From the NCBI GenBank assembly GCA_003534175.1, contig DPFD01000060.1:14702-20015 (forward strand): a stretch of 5,314 nucleotides of DNA, read 5' to 3'. The notes beneath the pieces were generated by a model. That model was not told the DNA's origin, did not search any database, and worked only from the letters and a program-made list of their open reading frames with translations. Position 1 is the first letter of the stretch. Every line of letters starts with the position of its first letter. This DNA is from Chitinophagaceae bacterium. Lineage in GTDB: Bacteria > Bacteroidota > Bacteroidia > Chitinophagales > Chitinophagaceae. Below, piece after piece: positions 1-5,314 of this stretch. Both the position numbers and the translations under genes were made by a program.

Positions 1-1094
1 TCAAGATCCATAATGGGTTTATGGATGGGGAAATTAATATGCTTAGCCCCGCGGATAAACTGATCTTTCCATGCACTTAGCTTCTCGCCTTTCCAGGGCG
101 CTACCGCATCATCGTATACGCTTAACCGTTTGTCTGGTATAATTAAATCTTCATCCAGCCCCAGCACCTGTGAAAAACCTTCACACACAGGACAGGCGCC
201 ATACGGATTATTAAAAGAGAATAAGTTGGGTACAGGTTCTTCAAACTGCATTCCATCCAACTCAAACAGATTACTGAATGTTACGGTTTTCTTCCCATTC
301 ACTTCAATGGTCATGGATCCTTCGCCCTCATAAAAGGCAGTACCCACAGAATCACTCAGCCGGTGAATGTCATCTTCATCAAAATCTTTTTTTACAATCC
401 GATCAATCAGCAGCCACATGGGGTTTGAATCATCTGCCTTTGATTTAAATAGCTTCTCGGTTTCGTTGCTTTCCAGTAAATCCTCAATGCGCAGAATCTC
501 TCCCTGATGATACAACCTTGAGAAACCCTTTTGCAGCGTGATGTTTAGCTCTTCCGTTGCTTTGCGTTTACCGGTACGCTGCCAGCGAGACAACATCAAC
601 ACCTTATCACCATCCTTCAGCGACTGAATAAAACGTATCACATCGGTAACATCATCTTTCTTTACTTCGTTGCCGCTAATGGGTGAGATTGTTTTTCCAA
701 CGCGTGCAAATAACAGTCGGAGATAATCATAAATTTCCGTCATGCTGCCCACCGTGCTTCGCGGAGTACGGGTAACCACTTTTTGTTCAATGGCGATAGC
801 CGGACAAAGCCCTTTAATAAAATCAACATCGGGTTTATCCAGCCGCTGCATAAACTGCCGGGCATACGCTGATAAACTTTCTGCATACCGGCGTTGTCCT
901 TCTGCAAATAATGTATCGATGGTTAAAGATGATTTTCCCGAACCTGACACACCGGTTACCACTACCAGTTTATTGCGTGGTATCTTAACCGTTATGTTCT
1001 TCAGATTGTGTACGCGGGCTCCTTGTATATGTATAACATCTTCTGCTGACTTTTTCTTTGAAGTACCTTTGGTTACTGACTTTAGCTGATTCAT
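1..1094 (-). CDS. uvrA: UvrA, excinuclease ABC subunit A (N-terminal 364 residues; 3' end off the left edge)
   Basis: This is the damage-recognition ATPase of nucleotide excision repair, which works as a cytoplasmic dimer that loads UvrB at DNA lesions. The reverse-strand translation starts [10 protein letters not shown]. After a Lys/Ser-rich extension of about 20 residues, the conserved core begins at [13 protein letters not shown] (21-33). The Walker A loop GVSGSGKSS is at 48-56, followed by the UvrA signatures [17 protein letters not shown] (65-81), PAIAIEQK (98-105, Q-loop) and [20 protein letters not shown] (111-130). The UvrB-binding and insertion region follows, then [14 protein letters not shown] (291-304). 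Only the second CxxC of the first zinc module (C301, C304) is present; the expected first pair is F277 and D280. ABC signature, Walker B and the second ATPase half lie outside the window. The ATG at 1092-1094 is the only plausible start, because an in-frame TGA lies 15 bases upstream (1110-1112) with no other start between. Family assignment is very secure; whether the genome has a second uvrA cannot be told. Confidence 0.97.
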   Translation of the reverse strand, partial: MNQLKSVTKGTSKKKSAEDVIHIQGARVHNLKNITVKIPRNKLVVVTGVSGSGKSSLTIDTLFAEGQRRYAESLSAYARQFMQRLDKPDVDFIKGLCPAIAIEQKVVTRTPRSTVGSMTEIYDYLRLLFARVGKTISPISGNEVKKDDVTDVIRFIQSLKDGDKVLMLSRWQRTGKRKATEELNITLQKGFSRLYHQGEILRIEDLLESNETEKLFKSKADDSNPMWLLIDRIVKKDFDEDDIHRLSDSVGTAFYEGEGSMTIEVNGKKTVTFSNLFELDGMQFEEPVPNLFSFNNPYGACPVCEGFSQVLGLDEDLIIPDKRLSVYDDAVAPWKGEKLSAWKDQFIRGAKHINFPIHKPIMDL

Positions 1095-1101
1095 GTGATT
1101 G

Positions 1102-1109
1102 CAAAAATA
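1102..1109 (-). promoter_or_regulatory. Candidate Bacteroidota -7 promoter element for uvrA
   Basis: Read on the minus strand this is TATTTTTG, a full match to the TAnnTTTG -7 consensus used by the Bacteroidota primary sigma factor. It ends only 7 bases before the uvrA ATG, so transcription would begin almost at the start codon and give a nearly leaderless mRNA. No TTTG/TTG -33 element is visible at the usual 19-21 base spacing, and the region is AT-rich, so a chance match is possible. Confidence 0.3.
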
Positions 1110-1198
1110 TCAACAATTCCTGAGTAATTGTGTGTTTTACGAATGCCCTATCGTAAATCTACTTAGGGAAAAAACATTTTAAAAAAAGGTTATAAAAA

Positions 1199-1228
1199 TT
1201 TGGAACGAAAAATTTTGTGTCTACTTTC
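1199..1228 (+). promoter_or_regulatory. Candidate promoter for the ECF sigma gene
   Basis: A TTTG (1199-1202) resembling the -33 element is followed after 19 bases by TACTTTC (1222-1228), a partial match to the -7 consensus TAnnTTTG. The spacing is right but the -7 box is imperfect. Transcription from here would start near 1233-1236 and leave a leader of about 110 bases before the ATG at 1347. That leader holds the imperfect hairpin at 1241-1305. Confidence 0.3.
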
Positions 1229-1240
1229 ACAGTCCAATAT

Positions 1241-1305
1241 CCAATAAAAGTGAAAAGCCGTGTAGCCTGCCTAACAGACTTCTGCGATTCTTTCCTTCTT
1301 ATTGG
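1241..1305 (+). other. Possible 5'-leader stem-loop upstream of the sigma gene
   Basis: CCAATAA at 1241-1247 is perfectly complementary to TTATTGG at 1299-1305. The pairing continues inward with mismatches at 1248/1298 and 1251/1295 and further pairs at 1249-1250/1296-1297 (one G-U) and 1252-1255/1291-1294. The result is an imperfect stem of about 13 pairs closing a loop region of about 35 bases. It ends about 40 bases before the sigma start codon. No T-tract follows, so it is not an intrinsic terminator. The pairs are seen in the sequence; any function is speculative. Confidence 0.3.
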
Positions 1306-1346
1306 TTTAAACTAACAAAGTCCTAAAACCAAAACTTGTAGAAGTT

Positions 1347-1928
1347 ATGAAAAGCCTAGCAAACCTCAGCGACCAGCAACTCGTTCGTCTGTTTATCGAC
1401 GGAGAATCCAACTCACTTTCTGTACTGATTGAAAGGTACAAAGACAAAATCTTTACTTCCATTTATTTGTTAGTAAAAGACAAATACCTGGCCGAAGACA
1501 TTTTCCAGGATGCATTCATCCGTATCATCGACACATTAAAAAGCGGTAAGTATACCGATGAAGGTAAATTCCTGCCCTGGGCGATGCGTATTGCGCACAA
1601 CCTGTGTGTAGATCATTTCCGTAAAGTAAAACGTAGTCCTTCCATTAAGACCGGCGACGACCGCGATATATTTGAAGTGTTGAATTTTTCTGAAGCCAGC
1701 GCCGAAGATAAAATGATGGCCAGCCAAAGCCACGATCGTGTACGTAAAATGATTGACCTGTTACCGGAAGACCAGCGCGAGGTGATTATCATGCGTCATT
1801 ATGCTGATCTGAGCTTTAAAGAAATTGCAGCTCTGACTAACTGCAGCATCAATACTGCACTCGGACGTATGCGTTATGGTTTAATCAACCTGAGAAAAAT
1901 GATGACAGAAAAGCAAATCGCTTTATAA
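1347..1928 (+). CDS. ECF-type RNA polymerase sigma factor (sigma-70 family)
   Basis: A 193-residue alternative sigma factor that would direct core RNA polymerase to a specific promoter set. Sigma region 2 spans about residues 24-95. LAEDIFQDAFIRI (48-60) is the core-binding region 2.2, and PWAMRIAHNLCVDHFRK (77-93) is region 2.3/2.4, which melts and reads the -10 element. An acidic linker (about 102-122) joins it to region 4 (about 131-185). There, LLPEDQREVIIMRHYADLS (138-156) leads into the helix-turn-helix FKEIAALTNCSINTALGRMR (157-176), which contacts the -35-like element. Length is typical of a minimal ECF factor without a C-terminal extension. The ATG at 1347 is the first start after an in-frame stop, and there is no clear Shine-Dalgarno site. 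No membrane anti-sigma gene adjoins it; the convergent neighbour is dsbD. The sequence resembles an ECF group very widespread in Bacteroidota, so it may be constitutively active or controlled from elsewhere. The regulon cannot be inferred. Confidence 0.95.
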   Translation: MKSLANLSDQQLVRLFIDGESNSLSVLIERYKDKIFTSIYLLVKDKYLAEDIFQDAFIRIIDTLKSGKYTDEGKFLPWAMRIAHNLCVDHFRKVKRSPSIKTGDDRDIFEVLNFSEASAEDKMMASQSHDRVRKMIDLLPEDQREVIIMRHYADLSFKEIAALTNCSINTALGRMRYGLINLRKMMTEKQIAL

Positions 1929-1954
1929 ACCTATTATAATCCCCAAAGTGTACG

Positions 1955-1989
1955 ACCCTTCTTCGTTATGAGGAAGGGTTACTTTTTTT
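1955..1989 (+). terminator. Intrinsic terminator of the sigma gene, overlapping the dsbD 3' end
   Basis: A 10-pair stem (1955-1964 with 1970-1979, one G-U pair) closes a 5-base loop GTTAT. After TAC comes a run of seven T (1983-1989). It begins 26 bases after the sigma stop codon. On the plus strand it has all the marks of a rho-independent terminator. The T-tract is also the antisense of the last lysine codons of dsbD, and the dsbD stop (1979-1981) overlaps the outermost stem base. On the minus strand the same hairpin is followed by CGTACACTTT, not a T-run, so it should be weaker for dsbD transcripts. Confidence 0.85.
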
Positions 1990-3931
1990 CAGCAGCTTCC
2001 AAACCGCAACGCAGCCAGTTTAAATAGGCTGCCACATCCGGTGTATACCCTACAGGTTCATTCATCAGTTCTTCATCGCTGTTGAGGATAGCATACAGGG
2101 GTTGTGCGTTATTTCTGAAGTTTTCGGTTTCAAAAACTGCCCATTTATCCCCAACGGTTTTAATATCGCGCTCCATTCCGTCGCGGGTAGTGTAGGTAAA
2201 CTGTTCGGCCAGTGGTAATTTTTTCTTGTCATCCACATACAATGAAACTACTACGAATTTCTCCTTCATCAGACTGAGTACTTCGGGGCGTGTCCATACA
2301 TTTTCTTCCATCCTCCGGCAATTCACACAGGCATAACCTGTAAAATCAAGCAATACCGCCTTACCGGTAGCCTTGGCTTTTCGAATACCTTCCTCATAAT
2401 CGTCGGTACAATCGAGTCCGTATATACAATTATTATCTTTTTGATAAATGCTGTAATACAGCGGAGGCGGGAACCCGCTTATGAGTGACAGGTTGGCGTA
2501 AGGAGTATTGGTAAGCCCGGGCATGAGGTACAGCGTAAACAATGCGGTAATAACACCAAAGGATATACGCAATTTAGGCAGGGGCTTCTTCAGGTATTCG
2601 TGTTTAAATTTCAGGATGCCGAAGAGATACAGGGTTAACCCGATTCCGATCACCACCCATATACCGATGAAAATCTCGCGCTTGAGCAATCCCCAATGCA
2701 TCACCAAATCGGCATTGGATAAAAACTTGAATGCCAGTCCGAGTTCGAGGAAGCCGAGTACAATTTTCACCGTAGTGAGCCAGCCTCCCGATTTAGGCAA
2801 CGAATTCAGCCAGTTGGGGAACAGGGCAAACACCGCAAAGGGCAACGCCAGTGCCAGTCCGAAACCGGCCATCCCCGATGTTAACTGCATAGCGCCGCCA
2901 TTGGTACTGAGCGACCCTGCCAGCAATGAGCCTAAAATAGGACCGGTACAACTGAACGAAACCAGTGCCAGGGTTAGCGCCATGAAAAAAATACCGACCA
3001 TATTGCCTGCTCCTGATTTACTGTCTGCCTTGTTGGAGATAGATGAGGGCAGCGTGATTTCGAACAGGCCAAAAAATGAAAGCGCAAAAAAAACAAACAC
3101 CAGAAAGAAGAAGACATTCAGGTATACATTGGTGGAAATGCTATTGAGAATTTCAGGGTTGAGGCTATCGAGAAAATGGAACGGCAAGCTGAGCAGGATG
3201 TAAATAAGCAGGATAAAAAAGCCGTACATACCAGCGTTAAAAACACCCTTTCTTCTGTTCTGCGATTGTTTGGTAAAAAAGGAAACTGTTAGCGGAATCA
3301 TCGGGAACACGCAAGGAGTAAGTAATGCTACCAGTCCGCCAATAAAGCCCAATAAGAAAATATGTCCCAGTCCGCTTTCACTATCCGGTGCCGAGGCAGC
3401 AGAGGCAGCATCACAATTTTGTCGTGGAGCATCCAATTGAATGGAAGGAATCAGCAATCGGGTTGTTTTACCTGATGCTTCAGCAGCTCCTTCTTTTAAT
3501 ACGAGCTGTACTTTTTGATCCTGTGGCAGAAAGTTTTCCTTGTCGGCCATTTCATATTGCACCTGAAGCTGGAGACTGGGCGGTGCTTCGCCCTTTATTT
3601 GCAGTAGAGCAGATGCCTTGATTTCACCGGTGAATACCTGCATGTTTTTTTCAAAAATTGCATCCTTGATTTCTGTTGGCTGAGTAATCCATTGTAGCGG
3701 CTGAAAGGTAACTGAAGGATCCGGGGGAGTCAGTTTCAACCCTTGCAATCCTTCCGCCTCATCGGCCATATACACATGCCAGCCATCGGGTATGGCACTA
3801 TGGAGTGTAACCTTCCATTGATTATCATTGAGTGCCTCTACCGATGTACGCCATTGCAAACCTGTATCCGGCGCAGTAGCTGTTTGAAAAAAAGCCAGTA
3901 AAAGCAGACTGAAAAATAAGCGTATGTTCAT
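1979..3931 (-). CDS. dsbD: DsbD-type thiol:disulfide interchange protein with a cysteine-less N-terminal domain
   Basis: An inner-membrane protein of 650 residues that carries electrons from cytoplasmic thioredoxin to periplasmic thiol partners. A signal peptide (about 1-20, probable cut after TATA) precedes an immunoglobulin-like DsbD N-terminal domain (about 25-165) containing DGWHVYMADEAEG (49-61). A linker leads to the membrane domain (about 188-471, roughly eight helices). Its redox cysteines are C207 in LLTPCVFPMIPLT and C328 in SFSCTGPILG. The C-terminal thioredoxin domain (about 510-645) has the active site GYACVNC (C535, C538). In the N-terminal domain, the site equivalent to the E. 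coli C103/C109 pair reads YEMADKENFLP (126-136), so both cysteines are gone. Extra cysteines occur at C173, C502, C508 (CIYGLDC before the thioredoxin domain) and C642. The ATG at 3929-3931 follows an in-frame TAA. It lies 56 bases downstream of the stand-alone DsbD-N gene and is probably cotranscribed with it through a terminator-like hairpin. Confidence 0.95.
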   Translation of the reverse strand: MNIRLFFSLLLLAFFQTATAPDTGLQWRTSVEALNDNQWKVTLHSAIPDGWHVYMADEAEGLQGLKLTPPDPSVTFQPLQWITQPTEIKDAIFEKNMQVFTGEIKASALLQIKGEAPPSLQLQVQYEMADKENFLPQDQKVQLVLKEGAAEASGKTTRLLIPSIQLDAPRQNCDAASAASAPDSESGLGHIFLLGFIGGLVALLTPCVFPMIPLTVSFFTKQSQNRRKGVFNAGMYGFFILLIYILLSLPFHFLDSLNPEILNSISTNVYLNVFFFLVFVFFALSFFGLFEITLPSSISNKADSKSGAGNMVGIFFMALTLALVSFSCTGPILGSLLAGSLSTNGGAMQLTSGMAGFGLALALPFAVFALFPNWLNSLPKSGGWLTTVKIVLGFLELGLAFKFLSNADLVMHWGLLKREIFIGIWVVIGIGLTLYLFGILKFKHEYLKKPLPKLRISFGVITALFTLYLMPGLTNTPYANLSLISGFPPPLYYSIYQKDNNCIYGLDCTDDYEEGIRKAKATGKAVLLDFTGYACVNCRRMEENVWTRPEVLSLMKEKFVVVSLYVDDKKKLPLAEQFTYTTRDGMERDIKTVGDKWAVFETENFRNNAQPLYAILNSDEELMNEPVGYTPDVAAYLNWLRCGLEAAEKK

Positions 3932-3942
3932 GCACCGGAGTT

Positions 3943-3968
3943 AAAAAAAATCCCGCTGGAACACGGGA
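3943..3968 (-). terminator. Terminator-like hairpin between the two Dsb genes (possible attenuator)
   Basis: On the minus strand TCCCG (3964-3968) pairs with CGGGA (3951-3955), closing an 8-base loop and followed at once by eight T (3943-3950). The stem is short (five pairs, perhaps six with a T-G pair) but GC-rich, and the U-run is uninterrupted. It starts 19 bases after the stop codon of the small DsbD-N gene. Its T-run ends 11 bases before the dsbD ATG, leaving no room for a promoter after it. It should therefore act as a partial terminator that lowers dsbD expression relative to the upstream gene. Confidence 0.55.
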
Positions 3969-3987
3969 AAATGATAAAGGATAAATT

Positions 3988-4440
3988 TTATTTTGCGGGC
4001 ACCTTCACAGAAAACGGAACGTCTTTGGGTGGCAGGCACTTTCTGTCGTTACAAACCATATAGTTCACATTCCCATTCACCACAGTGGCTACGTTAGAAC
4101 GCATTTTGATGCGCTGAATGAATGTTACTTCATTGCTATAAAACTTCAGTTCTGAATCAAAGTTGGGATCGTATTCCTTACGCAGTTTTCCCACTTCCTT
4201 CACCTTACCCTCCAGTTTAAACATGGGGTTAGCTGTAAAAGTGAATGTGGTGGGTTCCGGACCTTCACCGGCATCCTGCGCGTATAAATGCCAGCCTTTG
4301 TCGAGGATAGCGGTAACTTTTACGTCGAAAGTTTTATCGGCAACTTTTACAATGGAGTAACTCCATTTAACAGGATTGGAGAGTTGCGCGCTTGAAGATG
4401 CTGCTATGAGCAGGAAAGCAAAAAGTAAAACATTTTTCAT
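3988..4440 (-). CDS. Secreted stand-alone DsbD N-terminal-domain protein with an intact CxxxxC pair
   Basis: A 150-residue protein with a signal peptide (MKNVLLFAFLLIAASSSAQ, probable cut near 19-20). The rest is a single domain like the N-terminal domain of DsbD (the family also called disulfide bond corrector DsbC/DsbD_N). KGWHLYAQDAGEG (48-60) matches DGWHVYMADEAEG of the neighbouring DsbD. Near the C-terminus, NYMVCNDRKCLPPKDVPF (126-143) carries C130 and C135, matching the redox pair of E. coli DsbD (which has five residues between the cysteines, here four). No membrane segment or lipobox cysteine follows the signal, so it should be a soluble periplasmic protein. Its likely job is to take electrons from the thioredoxin domain of the DsbD encoded just downstream and pass them to oxidised periplasmic targets. 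The start ATG (4438-4440) follows an in-frame TAA. The family call is firm; the partnership is inferred from gene order and complementary cysteine content. Confidence 0.88.
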   Translation of the reverse strand: MKNVLLFAFLLIAASSSAQLSNPVKWSYSIVKVADKTFDVKVTAILDKGWHLYAQDAGEGPEPTTFTFTANPMFKLEGKVKEVGKLRKEYDPNFDSELKFYSNEVTFIQRIKMRSNVATVVNGNVNYMVCNDRKCLPPKDVPFSVKVPAK

Positions 4441-4455
4441 ACCTAAAAATTAAAG

Positions 4456-4463
4456 CAAAATTA
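4456..4463 (-). promoter_or_regulatory. Candidate -7 promoter element for the DsbD-N / dsbD pair
   Basis: The minus strand reads TAATTTTG, a full TAnnTTTG match, 15 bases before the ATG of the small Dsb gene. No convincing -33 TTTG is seen at 19-21 bases. If real, the Dsb pair has its own promoter separate from purQ, with a very short leader. AT-rich context lowers confidence. Confidence 0.35.
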
Positions 4464-4496
4464 GCGAAGCCCGCAGGCTGTGGCTGTTAAATGTTG

Positions 4497-5168
4497 TTAA
4501 TTATTATGTACTCCAAGCAGTGACTGAAACACTTTAACACCATCCACATTCCCCAACAGCGGGTTGCAGGCCCTTTCCGGGTGGGGCATCATCCCAAATA
4601 CATTGCGGCTTGCATTACAAATTCCGGCTATATTCTGTGTAGTACCATTTGGATTGGCCTCCTCATTGATTTCGCCGTTTTCGTTACAGTATCTGTAAAT
4701 AATCTGCCTGTTTGCATTCAGCGATTCCAGTTCGGCTTCACTGGCATAATAGCGTCCTTCCCCATGGGCAATGGGAATTTTCAGTGGTGCTGAACCAGCA
4801 TCTTCCTTAATCCATACATTTTTACAAACGAACTGCTGGTGGCTGTTGCGCAGCAATGCCCCCGGGAGTAAACCGCTCTCGCACAGAATCTGAAAACCAT
4901 TACACACACCTAGTACCTTGCCTCCTTTTTCTGCAAACTGAACCACACTTTTCATCATCGGACTGAACCGCGCGATAGCGCCACAACGCAGGTAATCTCC
5001 ATAGCTGAACCCACCGGGCAATACGATAGCATCGTTGGTGGAAAACATACTCAGGTCGCTATCTTTATGCCAGAGCGTTATCACTTCACGATTCAGGAAT
5101 TCCTGAAGCGCTTCAATCATGTCGCGGTCGCAGTTGGAACCGGGGAAAACCACCACACCAAATTTCAT
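4497..5168 (-). CDS. purQ: PurQ, glutaminase subunit of phosphoribosylformylglycinamidine (FGAM) synthase
   Basis: A 223-residue class I glutamine amidotransferase that releases ammonia from glutamine for PurL, which converts FGAR to FGAM in the fourth step of purine synthesis in the cytoplasm. The start MKFGVVVFPGSNCDRD (1-16) and PGGFSYGDYLRCGAIARFSP (51-70) are PurQ hallmarks. The catalytic triad is visible: nucleophile C89 in GVCNGFQILCE (87-97), and H196 and E198 in MMPHPERA (193-200). LLPGALLRN (100-108) and PIAHGEGRYY (132-141) are further conserved blocks. The length matches the stand-alone subunit that works with PurS and small PurL, not the domain fused to large PurL. Neither purS nor purL is adjacent in this window, so the complex must be encoded at scattered loci. 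The ATG at 5166-5168 follows an in-frame TAA (5175-5177). No Shine-Dalgarno site is visible. Confidence 0.97.
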   Translation of the reverse strand: MKFGVVVFPGSNCDRDMIEALQEFLNREVITLWHKDSDLSMFSTNDAIVLPGGFSYGDYLRCGAIARFSPMMKSVVQFAEKGGKVLGVCNGFQILCESGLLPGALLRNSHQQFVCKNVWIKEDAGSAPLKIPIAHGEGRYYASEAELESLNANRQIIYRYCNENGEINEEANPNGTTQNIAGICNASRNVFGMMPHPERACNPLLGNVDGVKVFQSLLGVHNN

Positions 5169-5186
5169 GGAAAGTTAATTGTAGGG

Positions 5187-5194
5187 CAAATGTA
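5187..5194 (-). promoter_or_regulatory. Candidate -7 promoter element for purQ
   Basis: The minus strand reads TACATTTG, a perfect TAnnTTTG, 18 bases before the purQ ATG and just past the stop codon of the upstream membrane-protein gene. A TTG occurs upstream (5219-5221) but with a 24-base spacer, longer than the usual 19-21. It suggests purQ can be transcribed separately from the gene to its right. Confidence 0.4.
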
Positions 5195-5197
5195 CAT

Positions 5198-5314
5198 TTA
5201 TCCTTTTAAAAAGAAGCCCAACATTACGGATATGGCAACCAGCCCCCAGTGGAAAACGAGTCCGAACCACTTTCGGTCGGGATATAAAAAAGCCGCCGCG
5301 CCGATGCAGGCAGC
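5198..5314 (-). CDS. C-terminal fragment of an unidentified membrane protein (start off the right edge)
   Basis: An open frame enters from the right edge and ends at TAA (5198-5200), giving 38 residues. It reads as a hydrophobic stretch ending AAAFLYP, a short charged turn PDRKW, a second hydrophobic segment (FGLVFHWGLVAISVMLGFFL) and the end LKG. This pattern of two membrane helices joined by a basic turn, with tryptophans near the boundaries, is what the tail of a real inner-membrane protein looks like. The stop lies 29 bases before the purQ start on the same strand, so the two could be cotranscribed. I do not recognise the family. The fragment is short enough that a chance frame is not excluded. 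Confidence 0.6.
   Translation of the reverse strand, partial: AACIGAAAFLYPDRKWFGLVFHWGLVAISVMLGFFLKG

Noticed and set aside
742..1089. Plus-strand open frame of 115 codons
   Set aside because: Antisense to the highly conserved Walker A and [10 protein letters not shown] region of uvrA; no family resemblance.
1233..1246. Tandem TCCAATA repeat as an operator
   Set aside because: Two 7-base copies in AT-rich DNA can arise by chance and there is no known regulator site of this form; mentioned only with the leader hairpin.
1536..1733. Minus-strand open frame of 65 codons
   Set aside because: Antisense to conserved sigma regions 2.3/2.4; explained as a shadow of the sigma gene.
2508..3203. Plus-strand open frame of 231 codons
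   Set aside because: Lies wholly antisense to the membrane domain of dsbD, whose motifs are clear; the translation is Ser/Pro/Asn-rich with no recognisable domain. A shadow frame.
3388..3621. Plus-strand open frame of 77 codons
   Set aside because: Antisense to the dsbD N-terminal domain and linker; no start context or domain.
3969..3987. TATCCTTT and TATCATTT on the minus strand as a dsbD promoter
   Set aside because: Neither fits TAnnTTTG and both lie before the terminator-like hairpin, so they would not bypass it.
4468..4479. Small inverted repeat AGCC-CGCA-GGCT after purQ, as a possible purQ terminator
   Set aside because: Only four stem pairs and no clean T-run follows on the minus strand (TCGCTAATTTTG); too weak to call.
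1..5314. CRISPR array, mobile element, tRNA/rRNA, phage or defence island
   Set aside because: No repeat-spacer pattern, transposase, integrase, terminal repeats or RNA gene motifs were found on either strand; gene content is housekeeping.

Overview
The window looks like chromosomal DNA of a member of the Bacteroidota, perhaps a Cytophagales- or Chitinophagales-type organism. Four things point there. No gene has a convincing Shine-Dalgarno site. Three genes have a TAnnTTTG-type -7 element close to the start codon. The ECF sigma factor is of a kind very common in that phylum. The DsbD has the GYACVNC thioredoxin motif and the upstream CIYGLDC motif that I associate with Bacteroidota. The phylum is an inference from these features; the genus cannot be read from the window.

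Layout, left to right. Positions 1-1094 (minus) hold the N-terminal 364 codons of the excinuclease subunit UvrA, running off the left edge. Positions 1095-1346 are a 252-base divergent spacer with candidate promoters on both sides and a possible leader hairpin. Positions 1347-1928 (plus) encode an ECF-type RNA polymerase sigma factor with no anti-sigma gene beside it, ended by a strong intrinsic terminator at 1955-1989. That terminator's U-tract lies inside the end of the convergent dsbD gene. Positions 1979-3931 (minus) encode a full-length DsbD-type thiol:disulfide interchange protein. A 56-base gap with a terminator-like hairpin separates it from 3988-4440 (minus), a small secreted stand-alone DsbD N-terminal-domain protein. 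Positions 4497-5168 (minus) encode PurQ, the glutaminase subunit of FGAM synthase. Positions 5198-5314 (minus) hold the last 38 codons of an unidentified membrane protein entering from the right edge.

How the genes relate. The two Dsb genes probably form one periplasmic reductant pathway. The DsbD N-terminal domain has lost both active-site cysteines (Ala129 and Phe134 in their places), while its gene neighbour keeps the pair (Cys130, Cys135) at exactly aligned positions. The natural reading is that the separate small protein has taken over the terminal electron-transfer step. The other genes are housekeeping (DNA repair, transcription, purine synthesis) with no clear link to each other. I see no mobile element, CRISPR array, RNA gene or defence system. 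The paired Dsb proteins with the hairpin between them are the most unusual content.
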